Assembly: GCA_037380725.1 (NCBI GenBank)
Contig: JARRRL010000103.1
Location: 1-13,178 of the forward strand
Source of the DNA: JARRRL01 sp037380725
Lineage (GTDB): Bacteria > Pseudomonadota > Gammaproteobacteria > Pseudomonadales > JANQJO01
Direction of reading: 5' to 3'
Length of the DNA stretch: 13,178 nt
Shown: positions 6,615-13,178 of the stretch, in pieces
Numbering within the stretch: position 1 is the first letter of the stretch
Layout: every line of letters starts with the position of its first letter
Notes under the pieces: generated by a model
What the model saw: the letters and a program-made list of their open reading frames with translations, nothing else
What the model was told of the DNA's origin: nothing
Databases searched by the model: none
Translations under genes and position numbers: made by a program

Positions 6615-7799
6615 TTATACGACTGGCGCAGACGTTTGGCGCTTAAAAGCCGCTTCCAACGCTGCAACACCCGGTAAAGTCTTACCCTCAACCAACTCCA
6701 AAAACGCTCCGCCACCGGTTGAAATGTAAGAAATATCACTACCCACATTAAACAAATCGATTGCCGCCAGCGTATCGCCACCGCCCGCAACGGAATACGC
6801 TTTGCTGTGCGCGATCGCCAGCGCAAGTCCAGCCGTACCCGCCCGAAAGGGTTCCATTTCAAACACCCCCAGCGGACCATTCCACAAAATGGTTTTAGCC
6901 TGTTCAATAATTTCCGACAAACGCGCCGTAGATTCTGGTCCCAGATCTAAAATCATATCATCCGGGTCAATACGATCTACGGATTTCACAGCGGCTGGGG
7001 CATCCGCCGAAAACGACTGCGCCACCACTACATCCACAGGCATCGGCACCGAAACACGCTCACTGATTCGTTTCGCGGTCTCAATCAAATCGGGTTCACA
7101 CAAGGATTTACCGATGGCAACGCCTTTTGCCGCGAGAAAGGTATTCGCTATACCGCCTCCAACAATCAATTGATCCACTTTATCCACGAGCGATTCCAAC
7201 ACGCCCAGTTTGGTCGACACTTTTGATCCACCCACTACCGCAACAAGCGGTGATACGGGATTAGCCAACACGCGCGATAATGCTTCCAATTCCGCCACTA
7301 ACAAAGGGCCTGCGCAGGCGCGTTCTGCAAAACGCGCCACCCCATGCGTTGATGCATGCGCACGATGCACCGCACCAAACGCATCGTTGACATAAACGTC
7401 ACACAAAGCCGCCATTTTTCGCGCCAAGGCTTCGTCATCGCTCGTCTCACCAGGCAAGAAACGCACATTCTCAAGCAACACCAACTGGCCAGGCTCAAGC
7501 GCCACACCATCAATCCAGTCTTTAATCAATGGTACGGAAACGCCCAATGCCTCACTCAACCAGGCCGCAATGGGAGCCAACGAACACGCTTCGTTGTACT
7601 CGCCTTCTTGGGGGCGACCGAGGTGAGACATCACCATTACGGTCGCCCCACTCTCCATAAGCTGCTTTAAGGTAGGCAACGCCGCGCGTAAACGCGCATC
7701 ACTGGAAATTCGGCCCTCTTTTACCGGAACATTCAAGTCTTCACGAACCAAAACACGCTGACCCGCTAAAGACAAATCCTGCATTTTAATCACTGACAT
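6615..7799 (-). CDS. pgk: Phosphoglycerate kinase
   Basis: The product (394 aa) reversibly transfers a phosphate between 1,3-bisphosphoglycerate and ADP in cytoplasmic glycolysis and gluconeogenesis. The N-terminal substrate domain starts with VLVREDLNVP (about 16-25) and contains SHLGRP, with LLENVRF further on. The nucleotide domain has VVGGSKVSTKLGVL, the GPLGVFE loop, GGGDTLAA and the closing ISTGGGAFLE. All are standard for the family, and the length is typical of bacterial PGKs. The ATG at 7799 has AGGAGG 6 nt upstream and matches the family's N-terminus. The frame is open 33 codons further to a GTG at 7898, but that stretch is the 16-bp repeat tract and is not expected to be translated. 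The gene lies 102 nt after tkt and 24 nt before fba. Confidence 0.97.
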   Translation of the reverse strand: MSVIKMQDLSLAGQRVLVREDLNVPVKEGRISSDARLRAALPTLKQLMESGATVMVMSHLGRPQEGEYNEACSLAPIAAWLSEALGVSVPLIKDWIDGVALEPGQLVLLENVRFLPGETSDDEALARKMAALCDVYVNDAFGAVHRAHASTHGVARFAERACAGPLLVAELEALSRVLANPVSPLVAVVGGSKVSTKLGVLESLVDKVDQLIVGGGIANTFLAAKGVAIGKSLCEPDLIETAKRISERVSVPMPVDVVVAQSFSADAPAAVKSVDRIDPDDMILDLGPESTARLSEIIEQAKTILWNGPLGVFEMEPFRAGTAGLALAIAHSKAYSVAGGGDTLAAIDLFNVGSDISYISTGGGAFLELVEGKTLPGVAALEAAFKRQTSAPVV

Positions 7800-7805
7800 T
7801 TTTAG

Positions 7806-7811
7806 CCTCCT
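7806..7811 (-). promoter_or_regulatory. Ribosome binding site of pgk
   Basis: Perfect minus-strand AGGAGG, 6 nt before the ATG at 7799. It settles the pgk start against the longer open frame running back to 7898. Confidence 0.85.
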
Positions 7812-7813
7812 TT

Positions 7814-7893
7814 CACCTGAACTACGAATTGCCTGAACGATGAACCACCTGAACGATAAAGCATCTGAACTACGACTCGCCTGGGTAGAACAC
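7814..7893. repeat. Five-unit 16-bp tandem repeat filling the tkt-pgk gap
   Basis: On the plus strand the units are CACCTGAACTACGAAT, TGCCTGAACGATGAAC, CACCTGAACGATAAAG, CATCTGAACTACGACT and a more diverged CGCCTGGGTAGAACAC. Each is exactly 16 bp and they are contiguous. The first four share CTGAAC-(TAC/GAT)-(G/A)A; units 1 and 4 are most alike, as are 2 and 3. The period is not a multiple of three, which argues against a coding repeat. The tract ends 2 bp before the pgk AGGAGG and begins 8 bp after the tkt TAG, so nearly the whole spacer is repeat. Confidence 0.85.
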
Positions 7894-7901
7894 CCCACAC
7901 A

Positions 7902-9902
7902 CTACGTATAACGCACAACCAAACGATGCGCCGCAGCGGCGATGGTATCTTCAGTAATACCAAAATAATCGTACAGCTTACCCGCTGGCGCGGACTCACC
8001 AAAACGATCTAAACCAATCACTTCACCTTCTAATCCAACATACTTACGCCAGAAGTCGGTGGTTCCCGCCTCAACGGCAACTCGCGCTCGCACATTCGCT
8101 GGCAACAAACGACTTTGAAAGTCCACCGATTGCGCATCAAACATTTCGGTGGATACCATCGAAACAACGCGCACCGCATGCCCTTGCGATTTCAGTGTCT
8201 TCCCGGCCGCAAACGCCAGATGCACTTCCGAACCCGTCGCTAAAATAATGACAGAAGGCGATTCACAGGAAAGCACTTCGTAGGCGCCACGCGCCGCATC
8301 CTGAGCTTGGGCGGCGTTGCACATGACTGCCGGTAAATCCTGCCGAGACAACACCAAGGCAGTCGGACCATCCATACGCATTAACGCTTGCTGCCACGCC
8401 ACAGCCGTTTCAGCAGCATCCGCCGGTCGCCATGTAACGCAATTCGGCAAACTGCGCAATGCGGTTAAATGCTCAATCGGCTGATGCGTGGGGCCGTCTT
8501 CACCCAAACCAATCGAATCATGCGTATACACATAAATCACACGCTGCTTCATGAGCGCTGACAAGCGCAACGCATTGCGCGCGTAATCCATAAAAACCAG
8601 GAAGGTGCCACCAAACGGAATGAAACCGCCATACAAAGCCAGCCCATTCATCATGGCCGACATACCGAATTCACGAACACCATAAGAAACATACTGACCG
8701 GCGGGATCGATCATCACGTCCTGCGCGGCTTGCCAACGCGTGTTGTTTGAACCCGTTAAATCAGCAGACCCACCGATGAGCTCCCCGAGCTGAGGCCCCA
8801 GTAACTCTAAACACATTTCCGAGGCTTTACGCGTTGCCATCGCTTTATTCAGACCCATGGCGCGCTTAAGCATATCCGCAGCGATCTCTTGCCAATTGTC
8901 GGGCAATTGGCCCAAATGACGCCTTGACCATTCCGTCGCTAATTCGGGGTACTGCTCCGCATAACGGCCAAACAAAGCCTGCCAACTGGCCTCATATTCC
9001 GCACCTTTCGCTTGCGCGTTCCAGGCCTCATACACGGCTTCTGGAATATCAAACGGCGCAGACGTCCAACTCAGTTCTTGGCGCGCCGCTGCGATTTCCG
9101 CCGCGCCCAAGGCCTTACCATGAACCGTTTCAGTTCCTTTCAAATTTGGCGAACCATAGCCAATAACGGTCTGGCAGCAAATCAAAGTCGGTCGATCATC
9201 TTGCTGGCGTGCCAGTTCAATCGCCGCAACGATCTCATCACGATTATGACCATCAACACGCGGCACCACGTGCCATCCATACGCTTCGAAACGCTTGGGT
9301 GTATCATCACGGAACCACCCTTTTACATCCCCATCGATGGAAATACCGTTATCATCATAAAATACGATTAACTTACCCAGACCCAACACCCCAGCCAGCG
9401 AACACGCTTCGTGGGAAATGCCCTCCATCAAACAGCCATCCCCAACAAACGCGTAGGTGTAGTGGTCCACCAGATCCAAACCCGGACGATTAAACTGCCC
9501 AGCCAAGGTGCGCTCCGCCAGCGCAAAACCCACCGCTGTCGCCAAGCCTTGGCCCAAGGGTCCGGTCGTGGTCTCCACACCGGGAGTCAGTCCATATTTA
9601 GGGTGTCCAGGCGTTTTCGAGTGCAATTGCCGAAATCGTTTGATTTCCGTAATGGGTAAGTCATAACCACTCAAATGCAGCAGCGCGTACAATAACATAC
9701 TCGCGTGCCCATTCGATAACACAAATCGATCCCGATTGGGCCATTGCGGATTCGTCGGATTGTGCTTCAAATAATCTCGCCACAGGACTTCTGCAATATC
9801 GGCCATACCCATTGGCGCACCAGGATGACCAGATTTTGCGGCTTCAACAGCATCCATGCTCAGAGCACGAATGGCGTTGGCGAGGACGGTTTGAGATGGC
9901 AT
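7902..9902 (-). CDS. tkt: Transketolase
   Basis: The product (666 aa) is a thiamine-diphosphate enzyme that moves two-carbon ketol units between sugar phosphates, linking the pentose phosphate pathway with glycolysis. The N-terminal TPP domain shows SGHPGAPMG (H26), LSNGHASML (H66), PGHPKYG (H100) and the cofactor motif GDGCLMEG (154-161), then YDDNGISIDG. The middle pyrimidine domain has THDSIGLGEDGPTHQP with its catalytic histidine region, and EFGMSAMMNG with the cofactor-activating glutamate. A C-terminal domain completes the full length (E. coli TktA is 663 aa). The ATG has AGGAGA 10 nt upstream (9913-9918). It heads the minus-strand tkt-pgk-fba run, whose promoter should lie in the spacer towards metK. 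Confidence 0.97.
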   Translation of the reverse strand: MPSQTVLANAIRALSMDAVEAAKSGHPGAPMGMADIAEVLWRDYLKHNPTNPQWPNRDRFVLSNGHASMLLYALLHLSGYDLPITEIKRFRQLHSKTPGHPKYGLTPGVETTTGPLGQGLATAVGFALAERTLAGQFNRPGLDLVDHYTYAFVGDGCLMEGISHEACSLAGVLGLGKLIVFYDDNGISIDGDVKGWFRDDTPKRFEAYGWHVVPRVDGHNRDEIVAAIELARQQDDRPTLICCQTVIGYGSPNLKGTETVHGKALGAAEIAAARQELSWTSAPFDIPEAVYEAWNAQAKGAEYEASWQALFGRYAEQYPELATEWSRRHLGQLPDNWQEIAADMLKRAMGLNKAMATRKASEMCLELLGPQLGELIGGSADLTGSNNTRWQAAQDVMIDPAGQYVSYGVREFGMSAMMNGLALYGGFIPFGGTFLVFMDYARNALRLSALMKQRVIYVYTHDSIGLGEDGPTHQPIEHLTALRSLPNCVTWRPADAAETAVAWQQALMRMDGPTALVLSRQDLPAVMCNAAQAQDAARGAYEVLSCESPSVIILATGSEVHLAFAAGKTLKSQGHAVRVVSMVSTEMFDAQSVDFQSRLLPANVRARVAVEAGTTDFWRKYVGLEGEVIGLDRFGESAPAGKLYDYFGITEDTIAAAAHRLVVRYT

Positions 9903-10037
9903 GTGACAGGGATCTCCTAGGAAGTGAACAAAATCAAAAACGAGTAGCGTCGCGGACTGACACCGTCATCCGTACGGAACCATAGCCGACTGAGCAGCAC
10001 AAGGCGTTCACAAAACACGCTCCGCACCCCAGCGACG

Positions 10038-10053
10038 GAGGGTATTGTCCCTC
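10038..10053 (+). promoter_or_regulatory. Hairpin overlapping a ribosome-binding-like GGAGG
   Basis: GAGGG (10038-10042) and CCCTC (10049-10053) form a perfect 5-bp inverted repeat with a 6-nt loop, directly before an ATG at 10054. The 5' arm contains most of a GGAGGG Shine-Dalgarno-like sequence, so folding would hide it. Confidence 0.4.
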
Positions 10054-10176
10054 ATGCACACAAAGACAGCAACTGAAGTCAAATCTCAAACCGAAACCTT
10101 CAATCCAGATCGACTGCATAACGCTCAAAATACGGTGCCCAGAACAATACCTACATCAAAACCCACAACAATGTAG
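10054..10176 (+). CDS. Possible small ORF (40 aa), unknown
   Basis: The ORF reads MHTKTATEVKSQTETFNPDR and continues to a TAG at 10174-10176. It is polar, rich in threonine, with no hydrophobic segment and no recognised family. A GGAGGG lies 11 nt upstream, inside a small hairpin. A second frame (10122-10253), open without a start codon, overlaps its end and contains DYQYDNKRPIVTYLLSDR. The two could be parts of one frameshifted, decaying gene of about 65 codons. It could equally be chance, since the spacer is long. Confidence 0.25.
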   Translation: MHTKTATEVKSQTETFNPDRLHNAQNTVPRTIPTSKPTTM

Positions 10177-10289
10177 ACTATCAATACGACAATAAACGGC
10201 CTATCGTAACCTATCTGCTTAGTGATCGCATCCAGTATGAATCCGAATCATAACCAGGCTGAAAGATATAACAAACCGCTTCGATCGCC

Positions 10290-10316
10290 ACTGGTGTATA
10301 ATGGAGACCAGTTTTT
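10290..10316 (+). terminator. Terminator-like inverted repeat, or operator over the metK -10 box
   Basis: ACTGGT (10290-10295) and ACCAGT (10307-10312) are perfect inverted arms around an 11-nt loop, followed by five T (10312-10316). It lies 37 nt after the TAA of the possible gene remnant, so it may be that gene's old terminator. The loop also contains a TATAAT, so the same symmetry could be a repressor site. The stem is short, so both readings are weak. Confidence 0.35.
10297..10302 (+). promoter_or_regulatory. Candidate -10 box for metK
   Basis: An exact TATAAT lies about 150 bp upstream of the metK start. No good -35 hexamer is visible at 16-18 bp. If used, the transcript would have a leader of roughly 140 nt carrying the GTAC repeats. 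Confidence 0.4.
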
Positions 10317-10371
10317 GTACACTCCGTTTTGTACTGTACCACTGACATACCGTGTGTACCCCCTAGTACAC
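10317..10371 (+). repeat. Cluster of five GTAC sites with an 18-bp palindrome upstream of metK
   Basis: GTAC occurs at 10317, 10331, 10336, 10356 and 10366, within 53 bp. The last two form a perfect inverted repeat, GTGTAC-CCCCTA-GTACAC (10354-10371). It does not resemble a MetJ box (AGACGTCT) or a SAM or SAH riboswitch that I know. It may be an operator, a leader hairpin, or another degenerate repeat like those in the other spacers. Confidence 0.4.
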
Positions 10372-10450
10372 CTTAATTAACACCATGTATTTCCACACAG
10401 GAAGCTATAAAGCCATAACAGAACCCCCATTAAGCGAGATGTTAATACCT

Positions 10451-11614
10451 ATGTCCAAATACTCTTTGTTTACCTCGGAATCCGTTTCCGAAGGTCACCC
10501 TGATAAAATTGCTGATCAAATTTCCGACGCAGTCCTGGATGCCATTTTGACACAGGACCGCTCAGCACGTGTCGCCTGCGAAACACTGATCAAAACGGGC
10601 ATGATCATCATTGCCGGTGAAGTCACAACGAACGCATGGGTTGATTTGGAACAACTGGTCCGGAAAGTGGTGTGCGACATCGGCTACACCAACTCGGAAA
10701 TGGGATTTGACGGTAATTCATGCGCCGTCCTCAATGCCATTGGTAAACAGTCTCGTGACATCGCGATGGGGGTTGACGAAACCCAAGATCACGAGCAAGG
10801 CGCCGGCGACCAAGGACTCATGTTTGGGTATGCGACCGACGAAACCGATGTACTCATGCCCGCTCCCATCACGTACGCCCACCGCTTAATGGAACAACAA
10901 GCCGCTGTACGCAAAAATGGAAAATTGCCGTTTTTACGCCCAGACGCAAAAAGCCAAATCACCTTCCAATACGACGACGACGGCAAACCCAGCGCCATTA
11001 ACGCCGTGGTGCTCTCCACGCAACACGCAGCGGATGTCAGCCAGCGAGACTTACACGACGGCGTGATGGAAGAAATCATTAAGCCAGTCTTACCCGCAGC
11101 GTGGATCACCCCAGATACACTCATTTACATTAACCCCACCGGCCAATTTATCATTGGCGGCCCCATGGGCGACTGCGGTTTAACCGGTCGAAAAATCATC
11201 GTAGACACCTACGGCGGCATGGCCAGACATGGCGGCGGCGCGTTTTCAGGCAAAGACCCCTCCAAAGTCGATCGTTCTGCGGCATACGCTGGTCGCTATG
11301 TCGCCAAAAATATCGTTGCAGCCGGTTTAGCCCATCGCTGCGAGATACAGGTGTCCTACGCCATTGGCGTCGCCAAACCCACCTCAATCAGCGTCAACAC
11401 GTTTGGCACCGGCCAAGTCAGCGATGACACCATTTGCGCCCTGATTGGTGAGCATTTTGACTTACGACCCAAAGGCCTCATTGAAATGTTGAATCTGCTG
11501 GAGCCGATTTATCAACCCACCGCCACGTATGGCCACTTTGGTCGCGAAAAACCAAACTTTACCTGGGAAAAAACCGATAAAGCATCCGCGTTGAGGCAGG
11601 CCGCCGGCTTGTAA
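10451..11614 (+). CDS. metK: S-adenosylmethionine synthetase (methionine adenosyltransferase)
   Basis: The product (387 aa) makes S-adenosylmethionine from methionine and ATP in the cytoplasm, releasing phosphate and pyrophosphate. The N-terminal domain has TSESVSEGHPDKIADQISDA with the ATP-binding H16 and D18. The central domain has GAGDQGLMFGYA, the classic family signature. The last part has the glycine-rich GGGAFSGKDPSKVDRSAAY loop and ends KASALRQAAGL. Length and motifs match E. coli MetK (384 aa). The chosen ATG gives the family N-terminus MSKYSLFTSES. The frame is open 22 codons further to an ATG at 10385 (also Met19 at 10439), but that sequence is not family-like. No start has a clear Shine-Dalgarno, so translation signals are weak or unusual. 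ahcY follows on the same strand. Confidence 0.96.
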   Translation: MSKYSLFTSESVSEGHPDKIADQISDAVLDAILTQDRSARVACETLIKTGMIIIAGEVTTNAWVDLEQLVRKVVCDIGYTNSEMGFDGNSCAVLNAIGKQSRDIAMGVDETQDHEQGAGDQGLMFGYATDETDVLMPAPITYAHRLMEQQAAVRKNGKLPFLRPDAKSQITFQYDDDGKPSAINAVVLSTQHAADVSQRDLHDGVMEEIIKPVLPAAWITPDTLIYINPTGQFIIGGPMGDCGLTGRKIIVDTYGGMARHGGGAFSGKDPSKVDRSAAYAGRYVAKNIVAAGLAHRCEIQVSYAIGVAKPTSISVNTFGTGQVSDDTICALIGEHFDLRPKGLIEMLNLLEPIYQPTATYGHFGREKPNFTWEKTDKASALRQAAGL

Positions 11615-11668
11615 GCTTAGCCCATCCAGTTTTGCACGCCTGATCGACACACATACGGATTATGTAAC

Positions 11669-11674
11669 AGGAGA
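11669..11674 (+). promoter_or_regulatory. Ribosome binding site of ahcY
   Basis: AGGAGA, 6 nt before the ATG at 11681. The whole 66-nt metK-ahcY gap holds no hairpin terminator and is too short for an SAH riboswitch plus promoter, so co-transcription with metK is likely. Confidence 0.7.
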
Positions 11675-11680
11675 AACAGC

Positions 11681-13054
11681 ATGAACACGCCATCTGATTT
11701 TAAAGTCGCCGACCGCTCGCTCGCTGAGTGGGGCCGCCGAGAAATCACCATCGCGGAAAGTGAAATGCCCGCCTTAATGGCTTTACGTCAGCAATACGCC
11801 GACACGCAACCACTCAAAGGTGCCAAGATCATCGGTTGCATTCACATGACCATACAAACGGCGGTCCTCATTGAAACGCTGATCACCCTTGGAGCGGAAG
11901 TCCGCTGGTCATCGTGCAATATTTTCAGCACACAAGATCACGCTGCTGCCGCCATGGCGGCTGTTGGCGTTGCGGTGTACGCCTGGAAAGGTCAAACACT
12001 CGAAGAAGCCGACTGGTGCATTGAACAAACCCTCCTCAAAAACGGCGCACCCTGGGACGCCAACATGCTCCTAGACGACGGCGGCGATCTCACCGCCATG
12101 GTGCACACCAAGTTCCCCGACATGCTAAATCGCATTCACGGCATCACCGAAGAAACCACCACCGGTGTACACCGTCTTATTGAAATGCTGAAAGCAGGCA
12201 CACTCAAAGTACCCGCCATTAACGTCAACGATTCCATCACCAAATCCAAAAACGATAACAAATACGGCTGTCGTCACAGTTTGAATGACGCGATTAAACG
12301 CGCCACGGACCACTTACTGGCAGGAAAAAAAGCCTTGGTTGTGGGTTACGGTGATGTTGGCAAAGGTTCAGCACAAAGCTTACGCCAAGAAGGGATGATC
12401 GTCCGCGTGACGGAAATCGATCCCATCTGCGCCATGCAGGCGTGCATGGACGGTTTTGAGGTCGTCTCCACCTACCAAAACGGCATAAATACCGGCCAAA
12501 GTGAAGACCTCAATAAAGGATTACTGGAAAGCACCGACTTGATCGTCACAACCACAGGCAACATCAATGTGTGCGACGCCAATATGCTGCAACATTTAAA
12601 ACGCGGCGCCATCGTGTGCAACATCGGTCACTTCGATAACGAAATCGATACCGCCTACATGCGCAAACACTGGAACTGGGAAACGGTCAAACCACAAGTA
12701 CACAAAATCTACCGCAGCAACGATCTCAGTGACTTTTTATTGTTGTTATCCGAAGGGCGCCTCGTTAATTTGGGTAATGCTACCGGCCACCCCTCTCGAA
12801 TTATGGACGGCTCATTCGCTAATCAAGTCCTTGCACAAATCCACCTGTTCGGTCAGAAATTCGCCGACCTAGCTCCTGAGCAGAAAGCGGATAAAATTAG
12901 CGTGACCGTGTTGCCCAAACACCTCGATGAAGAAGTGGCGCGCTACATGGTTGAAGGGTTTGGCGGTACGATTACCCGCATGACAGCAGCGCAATCGCAG
13001 TACGTGAACATTCCCGTAAACGGCCCTTTTAAATCCGACACGTACAAGTACTAG
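11681..13054 (+). CDS. ahcY: Adenosylhomocysteinase (S-adenosylhomocysteine hydrolase)
   Basis: The product (457 aa) uses bound NAD+ to split S-adenosylhomocysteine into adenosine and homocysteine, relieving product inhibition of methyltransferases. The substrate domain has IGCIHMTIQTAVLIETL with H55, CNIFSTQDHAAAA, and D132 and E157. Catalytic K188 and D192 and the conserved C197 lie in ITKSKNDNKYGCRHS. The Rossmann NAD motif is GYGDVGKG (222-229). Later NIGHFDNEID and GHPSRIMD carry the family's active-site histidines. The protein ends in the canonical SDTYKY tail whose lysine and tyrosine reach the neighbouring subunit's NAD site. It looks intact. It pairs with metK to form a SAM use-and-recycle unit. 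In Pseudomonas a metF gene follows ahcY, which may also hold beyond this window. Confidence 0.97.
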   Translation: MNTPSDFKVADRSLAEWGRREITIAESEMPALMALRQQYADTQPLKGAKIIGCIHMTIQTAVLIETLITLGAEVRWSSCNIFSTQDHAAAAMAAVGVAVYAWKGQTLEEADWCIEQTLLKNGAPWDANMLLDDGGDLTAMVHTKFPDMLNRIHGITEETTTGVHRLIEMLKAGTLKVPAINVNDSITKSKNDNKYGCRHSLNDAIKRATDHLLAGKKALVVGYGDVGKGSAQSLRQEGMIVRVTEIDPICAMQACMDGFEVVSTYQNGINTGQSEDLNKGLLESTDLIVTTTGNINVCDANMLQHLKRGAIVCNIGHFDNEIDTAYMRKHWNWETVKPQVHKIYRSNDLSDFLLLLSEGRLVNLGNATGHPSRIMDGSFANQVLAQIHLFGQKFADLAPEQKADKISVTVLPKHLDEEVARYMVEGFGGTITRMTAAQSQYVNIPVNGPFKSDTYKY

Positions 13055-13166
13055 ATCACACCCATAGCGCGCTCACAGCAAAAACGAAAAAAATAAAACC
13101 AGGCCACTCCCGCGGCAAACTGAACGTAATGACTGCATGAGCCCGAACACTGCGAAGGTAGCGACC

Positions 13167-13178
13167 ATGACTTCAAAT
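13167..13178 (+). CDS. Possible start of the next gene (partial, cut by window end)
   Basis: An ATG at 13167 is preceded by GAAGG with about 8 nt spacing. Only four codons (M-T-S-N) are visible, so the product cannot be named. Position after ahcY would fit metF by analogy with Pseudomonas, but nothing in the sequence shows it. The 112-nt gap after ahcY contains an A-rich stretch and no clear terminator. Confidence 0.25.

Larger units (their letters stand above)
9903..10450. other. 548-bp divergent spacer between tkt and metK
   Basis: No convincing full gene is present. It should hold the promoters of the minus-strand tkt run and of metK. Other items are a hairpin-prefixed 40-codon ORF (10054-10176), an overlapping start-less open frame ending at a TAA (10251-10253), a terminator-like inverted repeat with a T-run (10290-10316), a TATAAT box, and a run of five GTAC sites (10317-10369). 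Pseudomonas has an ArsR/methyltransferase-type regulator gene between metK and tkt, and the spacer could be what remains after its loss. I could not recognise any residue of that family here. Confidence 0.5.

Noticed and set aside
7814..7893. CRISPR array at the 16-bp repeats
   Set aside because: The units are contiguous with no spacers, are too short and degenerate, and no cas genes are nearby.
7800..7898. 33-codon N-terminal extension of pgk from a GTG
   Set aside because: It is translated from the 16-bp repeat tract and the AGGAGG, while the PGK family begins at the ATG at 7799.
9934..10128. 64-codon minus-strand frame between tkt and metK
   Set aside because: Cysteine-rich sequence with no recognised family and no good ribosome binding site. 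It lies opposite the other small candidate frame, and nothing favours it.
11615..11680. SAH riboswitch upstream of ahcY, or SAM riboswitch upstream of metK
   Set aside because: The metK-ahcY gap is 66 nt and is mostly unstructured by eye. The metK leader shows only a simple short dyad and none of the conserved multi-helix core I would expect. A covariance-model search would be decisive.

Overview
The window looks like chromosomal DNA of a gammaproteobacterium. The CbbA-type aldolase, the tkt-pgk-fba order, and the ilvA / rpiA / FAD-oxidase / serA neighbourhood all resemble Pseudomonas-like genomes. By eye the base composition is near 50% GC. The genus cannot be assigned from this sequence. 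Eight intact genes are housekeeping genes of central carbon and amino-acid metabolism. Two further genes are clearly broken (a serA stub and an alpha/beta-hydrolase), and several spacers carry short degenerate tandem repeats. This suggests a lineage undergoing gene erosion, perhaps host-associated, but that is inference.

Layout: ilvA (minus, 179-1753) and rpiA (plus, 1996-2715) diverge from a spacer with a 14-bp TATACA-type repeat. rpiA converges on, and overlaps by 3 bases of stop codon with, a D-2-hydroxyglutarate-dehydrogenase-like FAD oxidase (minus, 2712-4148). Beyond its promoter region lies a 3' stub of serA (plus, about 4389-4556). The stub overlaps tail-to-tail with an alpha/beta-hydrolase pseudogene (minus, 4522-5508) that has two in-frame stops. 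Upstream of the hydrolase is a minus-strand sugar-phosphate cluster: tkt (7902-9902), pgk (6615-7799), fba (5526-6590). A 16-bp tandem repeat fills the tkt-pgk gap, where related genomes often carry gap or epd. A 548-bp spacer (9903-10450) separates tkt from the divergent metK (10451-11614) and ahcY (11681-13054), which form a two-gene SAM-cycle unit. A possible next start codon lies at the right edge.

Functionally, rpiA and tkt serve the non-oxidative pentose phosphate pathway. fba and pgk serve glycolysis/gluconeogenesis. ilvA commits threonine to isoleucine. The FAD oxidase would normally clear the D-2-hydroxyglutarate made by SerA, whose local gene is now destroyed. MetK makes S-adenosylmethionine and AhcY removes the S-adenosylhomocysteine product of methylation.

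I found no mobile element, CRISPR array, RNA gene or clearly new multi-gene system. The points of interest are the decayed genes, the missing neighbours and the repeated spacers.
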